From a virus, in the IMG/VR virus record IMGVR_UViG_3300037553_000149, positions 1 to 22,021 of that record: a stretch of DNA of 22,021 nucleotides; one strand, given 5' to 3'. The notes under the pieces were generated by a model. It worked only from the letters and a program-made list of their open reading frames with translations, ran no database searches and had not been told where the DNA came from. The position numbers and the translations under genes were made by a program. Positions 1 through 7,050 of this stretch are shown here, piece by piece. Numbering within the stretch: position 1 is the stretch's first letter; each line of letters opens with the position of its first letter.

Positions 1-54
1 TCACTCCATTGGGTAAAGGGTGGGTACCTGGCTCCAGCGTACCGAAGGGCCTAG
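1..54 (+). CDS. Possible C-terminal end of an upstream head-tail/neck gene (partial)
   Basis: Frame 1 is open from the window edge to a TAG at 52-54 and would give 17 residues ending APAYRRA. A short basic C-terminus just before the tail tube gene is what a tail-terminator or neck protein would leave, since those genes normally precede the tube gene in siphoviruses. This rests only on position and an open frame. Frame 3 is also open across the whole interval up to 189, so the choice of frame is uncertain. No family can be recognised from so short a fragment. Confidence 0.3.
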   Translation, partial: SLHWVKGGYLAPAYRRA

Positions 55-75
55 CGACACCGTGTGAGGGGCCCC

Positions 76-150
76 GTATAGGCCGCGAATACCCTCTCTC
101 ACCCCTTACATGGGATGGGGGAGACTGGGTAAGACGAACCAGGCCTATAC
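76..150 (+). promoter_or_regulatory. Structured leader upstream of the tail tube gene (nested inverted repeat)
   Basis: Bases 76-84 (GTATAGGCC) and 142-150 (GGCCTATAC) are exact inverted repeats of 9 bp. Inside them, roughly 90-105 and 117-130 can form a second, imperfect stem pairing a C-rich arm with a G-rich arm. The whole can fold into one long interrupted hairpin ending just before the AAGGAG ribosome binding site of the tube gene at 156-161. It could be a 5' UTR structure, a processing site or a protein-binding site. No promoter in the gap is convincing. The remainder of the non-coding stretch 55-168 shows nothing else I can name. Confidence 0.4.
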
Positions 151-168
151 CCGCTAAGGAGATTTCCG

Positions 169-753
169 ATGCCTGTAGCAAGTAGTGTAATCACCTTCGA
201 TGTCAAGGACTGCAAGGTCTATCAGATGCTGACCGACCCTGCGTCGGCGGCGATGACCTTCACAAGCCCCGGCATCGACGTACCCGGTATCCAGGAAGTA
301 TCTCTGGAGCCGAACTTCATCACCGCAGAGTTGAAGGGTGACGGCGGTTCCGTGCTTGCCAAGAAGGGCAAGATCGACCGTCTCAACTTCTCCTGCACAT
401 ACAGCGAACTTTCGCTGGACGTTCTGGAAGTCCTCCTGGGCCAGGACAACACTGGAGCAGGTTCTTCCGGTACCTACACACAGACCATGGGGTTGGACGA
501 CACGTCGCTGCCGTACTTCATGATCGCCGTCCTCATGGACGACCTCCAGCACTCGGCTGGCGACACTCCGGCCACGGTTGTTCTGACACTCCAGAAGTGC
601 CAGTTGACCGGCGGTTCACTGCTTGGCGGTTCGACAGACTCGTTCAGCAGCCCGACGTTCACCGCTGAGGCGATTCTGCCCTACGGCTACGCCACGGCCA
701 GCATCGTTCGCATGGGCGACATCGAAATCGCCGAAACTGCGGCAACTCTCTAA
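169..753 (+). CDS. Major tail tube protein (putative)
   Basis: This 194-residue protein most likely polymerises into the tube of the long non-contractile tail. Evidence is its place directly before the tail assembly chaperone and tape measure genes, its typical size, and a mainly beta-strand, alternating hydrophobic pattern without cysteine clusters or membrane segments. The segment around residues 50-90 (AELKGDGG, then LSLDVLEVLLG) has the shape seen in actinophage tube proteins, where an E-L-G-D turn is followed by a helix ending in LLG. The ATG is preceded by AAGGAG with 7 bases spacing, which fixes the start. A strong hairpin follows the stop codon, fitting a highly expressed structural gene whose transcript is ended or stabilised there. 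The family call is by context and pattern, not by a database match. Confidence 0.7.
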   Translation: MPVASSVITFDVKDCKVYQMLTDPASAAMTFTSPGIDVPGIQEVSLEPNFITAELKGDGGSVLAKKGKIDRLNFSCTYSELSLDVLEVLLGQDNTGAGSSGTYTQTMGLDDTSLPYFMIAVLMDDLQHSAGDTPATVVLTLQKCQLTGGSLLGGSTDSFSSPTFTAEAILPYGYATASIVRMGDIEIAETAATL

Positions 754-774
754 GCACAACACCTAGCGGGTAGC

Positions 775-806
775 GAGGGACGGCGGCTGTGAAGTCGCCG
801 TCCCTC
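775..806 (+). terminator. Strong GC-rich hairpin after the tail tube gene
   Basis: Bases 775-787 and 794-806 pair over 13 bp with a single G-T wobble, leaving a six-base loop TGTGAA. It begins 22 bases after the tube gene stop. There is no T-tract behind it (the next bases are CGCGCG), so it is not a classical intrinsic terminator. In high-GC phages such U-less hairpins often act as weak terminators or as 3' end stabilisers. A candidate promoter box sits only 12 bases further on, which fits a transcription-unit boundary here. Confidence 0.6.
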
Positions 807-818
807 CGCGCGTAGGTG

Positions 819-830
819 TACGCTTCCCGC
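819..830 (+). promoter_or_regulatory. Candidate leaderless -10 box for the tail assembly chaperone gene
   Basis: TACGCT at 819-824 fits TANNNT and is followed by exactly six bases before the ATG at 831. This spacing would place the transcription start on the A of the ATG. No Shine-Dalgarno sequence is present before either the ATG at 831 or the GTG at 816. The 17-bp-spaced -35 position falls inside the hairpin and has no consensus. Support is the spacing, the missing ribosome binding site and the preceding hairpin. Confidence 0.4.
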
Positions 831-1403
831 ATGGATTACACACCAGCGGTGCTACGGAACAAGGGTGTCCCTGTTCGGATTGCCAGACTCGAAGGCGAAA
901 AGGGTTCATTCGCACAGGTCCGCGACTCCGAGGGGAACGTCGAGAGCGAAGAGTTCTTCGTAAGGTTCACCCACAACACGATCGCTGACATTGAGGAACT
1001 ATGGGAGGGCCTGCCTGATTGGCAGGATGCGATGGCTAATAAGCCAATCTCCACCTTGCGCCGCACCTTTGCCCTGCTGATGGGCAGGGGAGTGGAAGAG
1101 GCTGGTTTGTCCCTTCTTGAGGGGGAGTTGGGGACTTACAACAACGCTATTGGGACGGCTTGGGCGTTGGCCAACGGCGTGGACCCTACCGTGGCGAGCA
1201 GGCTGCTCGCACAAGCGCAAGTGGCGACGGAGTCGCAGATCACGATGCTGAACGAGGAACTCAAGACGACCCTGGCGGAAGCCGAAGAGGAACAGAAACA
1301 GATGAAAGGTACCGGTACCCCTGGCAAGAAGCCATCAGCGCCTGGTGCCAAACGCACCAAAGATTCCAAGACTTCTGGGAAGCCAGCCCCGGTCAAGTCA
1401 TAG
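831..1403 (+). CDS. Tail assembly chaperone, unshifted product
   Basis: This protein of 190 residues sits between the tail tube and tape measure genes, the fixed position of the tail assembly chaperone (lambda G-like), which keeps the tape measure soluble while tube subunits assemble on it. It is largely helical and acidic to about residue 155. The last 35 residues are low-complexity, rich in lysine, proline, glycine and threonine, as expected for a region whose codons are constrained by an overlapping frame. I prefer ATG 831 over the in-frame GTG 816 (5 residues longer), because 831 has a correctly placed TANNNT box and 816 has nothing. A -1 shifted extension overlaps its end and is listed separately. 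The assignment rests on synteny and the overlap arrangement. Confidence 0.7.
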   Translation: MDYTPAVLRNKGVPVRIARLEGEKGSFAQVRDSEGNVESEEFFVRFTHNTIADIEELWEGLPDWQDAMANKPISTLRRTFALLMGRGVEEAGLSLLEGELGTYNNAIGTAWALANGVDPTVASRLLAQAQVATESQITMLNEELKTTLAEAEEEQKQMKGTGTPGKKPSAPGAKRTKDSKTSGKPAPVKS

Positions 1404-1561
1404 CAGCGGTTTCTGTGAAGGACCGCGGGAAGAAGAAGGCCAGGAAAACGAGCGATCTGGCGGCGTTCGTCGCGTCTGCTAGGGGACGTGTGCCTACGTC
1501 CGAGGTCCAGGAATCCCGCCACGACTTCGCTAGTCAACGACCAGCAGACTCGACGGGTTGA
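1310..1561 (+). CDS. Tail assembly chaperone extension in the -1 frame (T-domain equivalent)
   Basis: The -1 frame is open from 1121 to a TGA at 1559-1561. From about 1310 it looks truly coded: third codon positions are mostly G or C, tryptophans and phenylalanines appear in a sensible pattern (AISAWCQTHQRF, DFWEASPGQV), and the stretch after 1403 has no other good frame. There is no ATG in this frame. The only GTG is at 1415, without a ribosome binding site, and the only earlier alternative is a TTG at 1160 in a shadow-like stretch. Independent initiation is therefore unlikely and a programmed -1 frameshift from the upstream frame is expected, as in lambda G-GT. I could not find a canonical X XXY YYZ heptamer, so the left end given here is only where coding character begins. 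Confidence 0.55.
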   Translation, partial: YRYPWQEAISAWCQTHQRFQDFWEASPGQVIAAVSVKDRGKKKARKTSDLAAFVASARGRVPTSEVQESRHDFASQRPADSTG

Positions 1562-1593
1562 GCCTGCTGCCTCCATGGGGGAGAATGGTGTAA

Positions 1594-4500
1594 ATGGCTG
1601 GTATCCCGCTTCCACCCCTCGTACAGAGGATTATCCTAGACCCCTCGGGGCTCGCGGCAGGTTCAGCCGCGGCCTCGCGGGCGGTAGCCCCGGTTGGCAA
1701 AGCCGCGACGAAGGCCGCCAAGGCCGTTACGACCATGAGTACGAGCATGAACACTTTGTCGTTCCGTGCTCAGACGACAGGTCGGCTGCTCTTTAGGAAC
1801 ATCGGTCTGCCCCTGCTGGCTATTGGTGGTTTAGCCCTCAAGACGTTCACGACCTTTGAGAGGTCGATGGTCAAGATCGAAGCGTTGGTGGGTATTAGCG
1901 CCGGCGCGGTCGAAAACTTCACTGAGAAGGTGAAAGAGGTCGCTCGTGCGACCGGTCGTGGCCCTCAGGAACTCGCAGACGCCATGTTCTTCGTTACATC
2001 CGCTGGTTTGCGTGGCGCTGCCGCCCTAGAGGTTATGGAGGCATCGGCGAAGGGTGCCGCTATCGGCCTGGGGGAAACCTCCGTTGTGGCCGATGCCGCC
2101 ACCTCGGCCGTCAACGCTTACGGCTCAGAGAACCTCAACGGCGCTGCCGCCGTGGACATTCTCACCGCGGCCGTTAGGGAAGGCAAGGTCGAAGCCACCA
2201 GATTGACGCCCGCCATCGGCAAGGCGATTCCAGTGGCCTCAGCCATGGGCATCCAGTTCCATGAGGTGGCAGCCGCTATCGCCGCCATGACCCGTACCGG
2301 TACCGACGCCAGGACATCGGCCATCCAGTTGCGCCAGATCATGCAGTCCATCCTGGACCCGTCACGCCAAACAACCACAGCGTTGAAGCAGATGGGTGTC
2401 GCCGAGGGTGAACTCGCCGACATAGCCCGCAGGAAGGGCCTCCTGGTCGTTCTTACGAAACTGCGGGACCTTTCCAAGGACAACGCCGAAGCATTCGCTG
2501 ACGTGTTCCCCAACGTGCGTGCTCTCGCTGGCGCTATGGACATCACCGGTGAGAACTTGCAGGAGAACACCCAGATTTTCGCTGAACTGGCTAACGCCGC
2601 CGGTGATACCGACCTGGCCCTCCAGGCCGTCCAGGACACTGTCTCTCACAGGATGCTTCTCGCCGTAGCCGACTTGAAGGTTTCCTTCACCGAACTTGGT
2701 CAAGCGATGGTCCCGCTGGTTGACATCGTGACAAAGACCATCAAGGCCGTTGCCAAGATTTTCGAGTGGGTTGCCACCCACGCCGTGGTGCTCAAGTTGG
2801 TAATGGGTATCGCCTTGTTGACAGCAGCAATGGGGTTGAGCCTCATAGTGGCTGGGCGTCTGGCCCAGGCGTTTATCTTCCTCCAAGCCGCCATGGTGAA
2901 GACCACAATCGCCAGCGCTGGTCTTGGTGTGGCCTTGAGGGGCCTCCTGATTACTAGCGGTGTCGGCATCGCCATCCTGGCTCTCGGAGCGGCCCTGGCC
3001 TTCTTGACAGGTGGCTTCTGGGGCTTCGGCAACGAGGCCAAAACGGCGGCCCACTCGGCGCGGAACTTGCGTGACGAGTTGCGTGATGTGCGTATCGCCG
3101 GCGAGGAAGTAATCAACCCGATCAAGGACATCACTGGTGCGTTGAAGGAGTTTGTCGACACCTCAGAATCAGCCCGTTTCGCCTCCCGGTTCATAACCGA
3201 GTTCCAGCAGGGCATTGACGACGCCCTGGACATCTCCCAGACGGCTGGTGCTTTCCAGTCCGAAGAAGCGCTTATGACGTACTTCTTCGGCCGCGGTGAC
3301 ACCCCAGCGGTGAGGGCGGCCTTGAAGGAACTGGTTCGCAACATGGTTAGCGATATTGGGCCGATAATCGACGCTGAGGGGAACAGGTTGAAGGTTGACC
3401 CCTTCATGCGGCTCTTTGGCGGGACCACTGCCGATGGTGGAGTCGTGAATGAGGAGCAACTCAGCGCTTTCCTTGCTGGGGACGAGGTCGTGGAGAACGT
3501 CATCGCCGCAGCGAAACTCAAGGGGCGCGTGGCGGCGGACCATCTGGTTATGGAACGAGAGGCCCTGAGAGAGGCTTACGCAGACGCCATTAGCGGCAAC
3601 ATGGACGATGTCGTTTTCACCTCGGAGACACTCCTCAGCAAACAATCCGGCGCCGACCCCTGGGTGAGAAGTCTCGGACAGTTCCTCGACAGCGGGTTCT
3701 TCGACCCAGCGGTCCTTGAGGAGTTGATTTCGGGGAAGCGGGACGACTGGGTAGAGCAAATCGGCATAGCCCTCCAAGCAGAGGCTCTGGACATGGGCAG
3801 CGTCCTTGATGTCGATTTCTTTGATGTCCAATGGGGCCCTGCGGGAGGCCCAGAAACGGTCCTTGACGAGGTGTTGAGCGGTGTGGTCGGTGCCTCCGAA
3901 GCGATTGGACCGTTCGCTGACGATATGGCCCAGGCCCTGAGAAGCGGTCAAGTGGGCGACTTTGTCTCACTATGGCACGGGTTCGCAGCCGGTATCACCG
4001 AAGCGTCTATGGCAGCGCAGGGGGCTGGCGCCTCCTTAGAGGTTGCTGAACGCGACTTGAACAACGTGTTCGTGGTCTTGAAAGAGCATCTCAAAGAGAG
4101 TTTCACCGACATCCCCGACGAGGTCTGGGAAGGCGCTGAGACTTTCGGGCAACTGATGTCCGCCATCGATACAGCCGCCACGGTGAGGGTTGGGGGCCAG
4201 AGCAACAACGCAATAGCGCACTTTGAGGACATCTCCGCTGCCTACTCCTTGGCTATCGGCAACATCACGCACCAAAACGCCAGGCTCGGCATTTCCATGT
4301 CTGCCTCCGGTGTCGAAACAGCGGCGATGCAGGTCATCATGGATGAGTGGCTGAGCACCACGCTTGCGGACAGCGAGTTGGTAGCGGGCGTCGGCACCAT
4401 CGAGAGTGCTTTTGCGGAACTGGAAACCAGGTTCTCGTCGGCGGATAAGGCGGCGAAGCAACTCAACAGGCGTTTCGATGATCTGATCGGCCGCAGCATG

Positions 4501-6189
4501 GGGGTTGGTGAAGCCCAGGATGAACTCAACACGGGCTTGGTCGAGATGACCGAAGCGTTCCATGAGAACGGTGTGGGTATGGATTCCCAGACGGAGATCG
4601 GGAAGAAGAACAGGGAGATGCTCCGTCAGAACATCGAGGCTTCCATCGAGTGGGGGGAGGCGATCATTCGGGCTGGCGGCGACTCTGAGGAAGCGGCCTC
4701 GCAGGTCGAAGCGGCACTCGGGGCAATGCTGGGTAACGCTTTGGCCCAAGATATGGACCCTGAGGAATTGAAGAAGTTCTTCGAGGCTGAGGGGTTGACC
4801 TCCGAGAACATTGCGCTTCTGTTCGCAGACGATGACGACGAGATTCCAGCGGCGATGCAGGACGTTCTCGACGGCATCATAAACACGTCGGAGATGCACG
4901 ATTGGACAAAGGGCCTGGCCTCAGGTTTGGGCGACGATGTTGCTATTGGGTTCATTGGCGGCATGCAGGGGGCGACCCCTGCGGTTATTGCCGCGGCCCG
5001 CAAAATGATCCAAGAGTCCCACGAAGCCATGAGGGACAAGGCCCAAACCGATTCGCCATCCAAGTTGTTCTGGATGGTGGGCGTAGACATCGGCCAGGGT
5101 GCAGCAGATGGCATTGAGTCCAAGTCCCACTTGTTCCACTTCCAGGGTAGGAATATCGTCCAGCAGGTAATAGACGGTGTGCTTTCCGAAGTCCCCAAGT
5201 TCGAGAGCGTAATGAAGGACTTTGTTGATGCCGCCATGAGCGCGGCCCGGCGTCGGATGGACACTGTCGGCGGGGCTATCAGCGCTGTTCTCGACTTGGA
5301 AGAGGCTAAGGCCGCCTTAGCGGAGGCCACGCTGCGACACGGTGGCACGGGTGTTGATACCGCCTTTGAGCGGTTGACTGGCTCCAAACTGGACAGGAAC
5401 CTGGCCTCCGCGGAGCGTGCTCTCCGCCTCGGCCAGGGCAACATGGAGGACCTCCAACTTGCTGTCTTTGAGGCCGAGTTCGCTATTTCGGAGTTCGACC
5501 GCAGGGCCGAGTTGGGGGCGGAGGTCACAAGAGCCCAGTTGGGCACTATGGACGCTGGGGCGACTGTGGTAGAGACCCAAACCGAGTTGCGGATCGAGGG
5601 CGAGGCGGCCGTCGAGACATTCGAGGCCATGGGGGCTGCCGTCGGTCTCACCAATGAGAATCTGACTTCCTTGGCGGGGCTAAGAGCCGACGATGGTGGC
5701 CTGTGGTCGCAGATGACCTCGCCAGAGTTCCAGGCGGCTGTAGCGGCGATCGCCCAGGACATGAAAGATTTCGTCACCGCCGCCGAGATGGCTGACGGGC
5801 TACCTATCCCGGTCCTCCAGATGGGTGACATAGACACGTCTGGGGGCAACTTTGGTGCACCAGGTATCTCCCCGTCGATGTTGGCCTCCTTGTCCGAACC
5901 AGTCGCTGGCGCCTTTATCCCTGGGTCGGGGCCCGGCCAGGGCCATCCGATGGCCTCCGCCGCCAACTTCCAGAGTGGGTCTATCCAAAACCAGGCGAAC
6001 ATCACGATCATTGCCTACCCAGGGGCTACCCCAGACAAGCAAATCGGGCAATCTATCGGGAATGTAATCAAGGACAATGTGGAGAAGGGCTTCCTCGACG
6101 GGTGGCTGATAAACGCGTTCAATCTCCAGGACACTCCCTCCGTTCCCTCCCTACCCATTCACGCCTCCCCTTATGGCGGACCCTCCTAA
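1594..6189 (+). CDS. Tape measure protein
   Basis: This 1,531-residue protein spans the tail lumen, sets tail length and is ejected with the DNA. By the usual rule of about 0.15 nm per residue it implies a tail near 230 nm. Residues about 55-340 have the phage minor tail (PhageMin_Tail/TP901-like) pattern, with FERSMVKIEALVG, TGRGPQELADAMFFVTSAG and ITTA-like repeats. Residues about 380-480 hold several hydrophobic, membrane-compatible segments, typical of tape measures. The C-terminal third contains the recurring tape-measure motif DSPSKLFWMVGVDIGQG near residues 1150-1165 and ends in a flexible glycine/proline-rich tail. I see no lysozyme or peptidase motif. The start has a G-rich ribosome binding site (GGGGGAG, 10 bases upstream). 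The stop TAA overlaps the ribosome binding site of the next gene. Confidence 0.93.
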   Translation: MAGIPLPPLVQRIILDPSGLAAGSAAASRAVAPVGKAATKAAKAVTTMSTSMNTLSFRAQTTGRLLFRNIGLPLLAIGGLALKTFTTFERSMVKIEALVGISAGAVENFTEKVKEVARATGRGPQELADAMFFVTSAGLRGAAALEVMEASAKGAAIGLGETSVVADAATSAVNAYGSENLNGAAAVDILTAAVREGKVEATRLTPAIGKAIPVASAMGIQFHEVAAAIAAMTRTGTDARTSAIQLRQIMQSILDPSRQTTTALKQMGVAEGELADIARRKGLLVVLTKLRDLSKDNAEAFADVFPNVRALAGAMDITGENLQENTQIFAELANAAGDTDLALQAVQDTVSHRMLLAVADLKVSFTELGQAMVPLVDIVTKTIKAVAKIFEWVATHAVVLKLVMGIALLTAAMGLSLIVAGRLAQAFIFLQAAMVKTTIASAGLGVALRGLLITSGVGIAILALGAALAFLTGGFWGFGNEAKTAAHSARNLRDELRDVRIAGEEVINPIKDITGALKEFVDTSESARFASRFITEFQQGIDDALDISQTAGAFQSEEALMTYFFGRGDTPAVRAALKELVRNMVSDIGPIIDAEGNRLKVDPFMRLFGGTTADGGVVNEEQLSAFLAGDEVVENVIAAAKLKGRVAADHLVMEREALREAYADAISGNMDDVVFTSETLLSKQSGADPWVRSLGQFLDSGFFDPAVLEELISGKRDDWVEQIGIALQAEALDMGSVLDVDFFDVQWGPAGGPETVLDEVLSGVVGASEAIGPFADDMAQALRSGQVGDFVSLWHGFAAGITEASMAAQGAGASLEVAERDLNNVFVVLKEHLKESFTDIPDEVWEGAETFGQLMSAIDTAATVRVGGQSNNAIAHFEDISAAYSLAIGNITHQNARLGISMSASGVETAAMQVIMDEWLSTTLADSELVAGVGTIESAFAELETRFSSADKAAKQLNRRFDDLIGRSMGVGEAQDELNTGLVEMTEAFHENGVGMDSQTEIGKKNREMLRQNIEASIEWGEAIIRAGGDSEEAASQVEAALGAMLGNALAQDMDPEELKKFFEAEGLTSENIALLFADDDDEIPAAMQDVLDGIINTSEMHDWTKGLASGLGDDVAIGFIGGMQGATPAVIAAARKMIQESHEAMRDKAQTDSPSKLFWMVGVDIGQGAADGIESKSHLFHFQGRNIVQQVIDGVLSEVPKFESVMKDFVDAAMSAARRRMDTVGGAISAVLDLEEAKAALAEATLRHGGTGVDTAFERLTGSKLDRNLASAERALRLGQGNMEDLQLAVFEAEFAISEFDRRAELGAEVTRAQLGTMDAGATVVETQTELRIEGEAAVETFEAMGAAVGLTNENLTSLAGLRADDGGLWSQMTSPEFQAAVAAIAQDMKDFVTAAEMADGLPIPVLQMGDIDTSGGNFGAPGISPSMLASLSEPVAGAFIPGSGPGQGHPMASAANFQSGSIQNQANITIIAYPGATPDKQIGQSIGNVIKDNVEKGFLDGWLINAFNLQDTPSVPSLPIHASPYGGPS

Positions 6190-6198
6190 GGAGTCCTC

Positions 6199-7050
6199 AT
6201 GGCAACAGTAGAGACTTATTCGATCTTTTCGGCGACACAGCCAACAGCGCTGTTGCTTGATGGCCAGGCGTTCACCCTCACCGCAGTCACGCAAAACACG
6301 CCTGTTATGCGAGGCGAGAATGTGATCCCAGCAATGGACCACGGTCTTCGGTGGCGTGAGAAGCGTATGGGTGGCCGGCAGGAAACATGGGAGATGTGGG
6401 TGTCTGGCGAATACAACTCGGCTGGGGCCCCGCTTACGGCACTTGGCGCCAGGGAGGCGCAGTTCAACGCCAACTGGGAAACCCTGATGGGTGCGCTCAC
6501 AACCACTAAGAAGGCGGATGGTTTCGACGCCCCGTTGAAGGTTATGAGGACGATGAAGTTCACGCCGGCTAGCCCTACGACCGTGTACAGGTTGAACTAC
6601 GGCGAAGTCAACGGGCCGATCTCCACAGGGGATCACGGCACGTGGAATCACACACAGTTCTCCGTGCCGATTCTGTATGTCGATCCTCGCTGGTATTTGT
6701 GCAACTCGTCTGGGGTCAAAATCGCCGCAACACCGATCACCGGTGTCACCGATCCTGGTGGGACGGCTCTAATGACCGACATGGTGATAACCCTGACCAC
6801 TGTTGGTGCCGATAGGACCATCACGAACGCCACGACGGGGAGCACACTGACGTTCTCCGGCACCAACAGTGGGACTATCGTGATCGACACAAAGAACTAC
6901 ACGGTGACAGACGGCGGGAGCAACGCCATCGGTTCTTTGACCCGTTCAGGGTCGTCAACGACCGACTGGTTTCAGTTGCTTCCAGGTGTTTCTAACGCCA
7001 TCTCTTCCAACTCGGCGTTTTCGATTGCGTATACTAAAGCGTATATCTGA
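6199..7050 (+). CDS. Distal tail protein (Dit-like)
   Basis: A 283-residue protein between the tape measure and the hub protein, the position of Dit, which forms the hexameric ring joining tail tube and baseplate. The N-terminal half has the mixed charged pattern of the belt domain (GLRWREKRMGGRQETWEMWVSG near residues 49-70, and WNHTQFSVPILYVDPRWY near 150-170). The C-terminal 100 residues are threonine- and serine-rich beta strands ending WFQLLPGVSNAI, the W-x-L-x-P-G-x-N signature of Dit galectin-like domains. AAGGAG lies six bases before the ATG. The stop TGA overlaps the next ATG by one base, so translation of the hub protein is probably coupled. Confidence is good for the role and lower for the exact subfamily. 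Confidence 0.75.
   Translation: MATVETYSIFSATQPTALLLDGQAFTLTAVTQNTPVMRGENVIPAMDHGLRWREKRMGGRQETWEMWVSGEYNSAGAPLTALGAREAQFNANWETLMGALTTTKKADGFDAPLKVMRTMKFTPASPTTVYRLNYGEVNGPISTGDHGTWNHTQFSVPILYVDPRWYLCNSSGVKIAATPITGVTDPGGTALMTDMVITLTTVGADRTITNATTGSTLTFSGTNSGTIVIDTKNYTVTDGGSNAIGSLTRSGSSTTDWFQLLPGVSNAISSNSAFSIAYTKAYI

Noticed and set aside
3-188. Open frame 3 covering the gap before the tail tube gene
   Set aside because: No start inside the window, Gly/Pro/Arg-rich composition, and it overlaps the ribosome binding site and start of the tube gene. Kept only as an alternative.
816-830. GTG 816 as the start of the tail chaperone
   Set aside because: No ribosome binding site or correctly spaced -10 box; ATG 831 has TACGCT-N6 in front.
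1119-1125. GGGGGAG as the slippery site of the tail chaperone
   Set aside because: It allows P-site GGG re-pairing, but the -1 frame from 1121 to about 1300 is a Gly/Arg-rich shadow, and shifting there would remove half of the conserved protein.
4626-6011. Long minus-strand frame (461 codons) opposite the tape measure gene
   Set aside because: Its composition (Ser/Ala/Pro/Met-rich) mirrors the GC-rich codon pattern of the tape measure gene, which has clear family motifs. Other long minus-strand frames at 2700-3521, 9252-10115 and 18881-19924 are shadows for the same reason.
1594-6189. Muralytic domain in the tape measure protein
   Set aside because: No lysozyme, transglycosylase, NlpC/P60 or M23 motif could be seen in the 1,531 residues.
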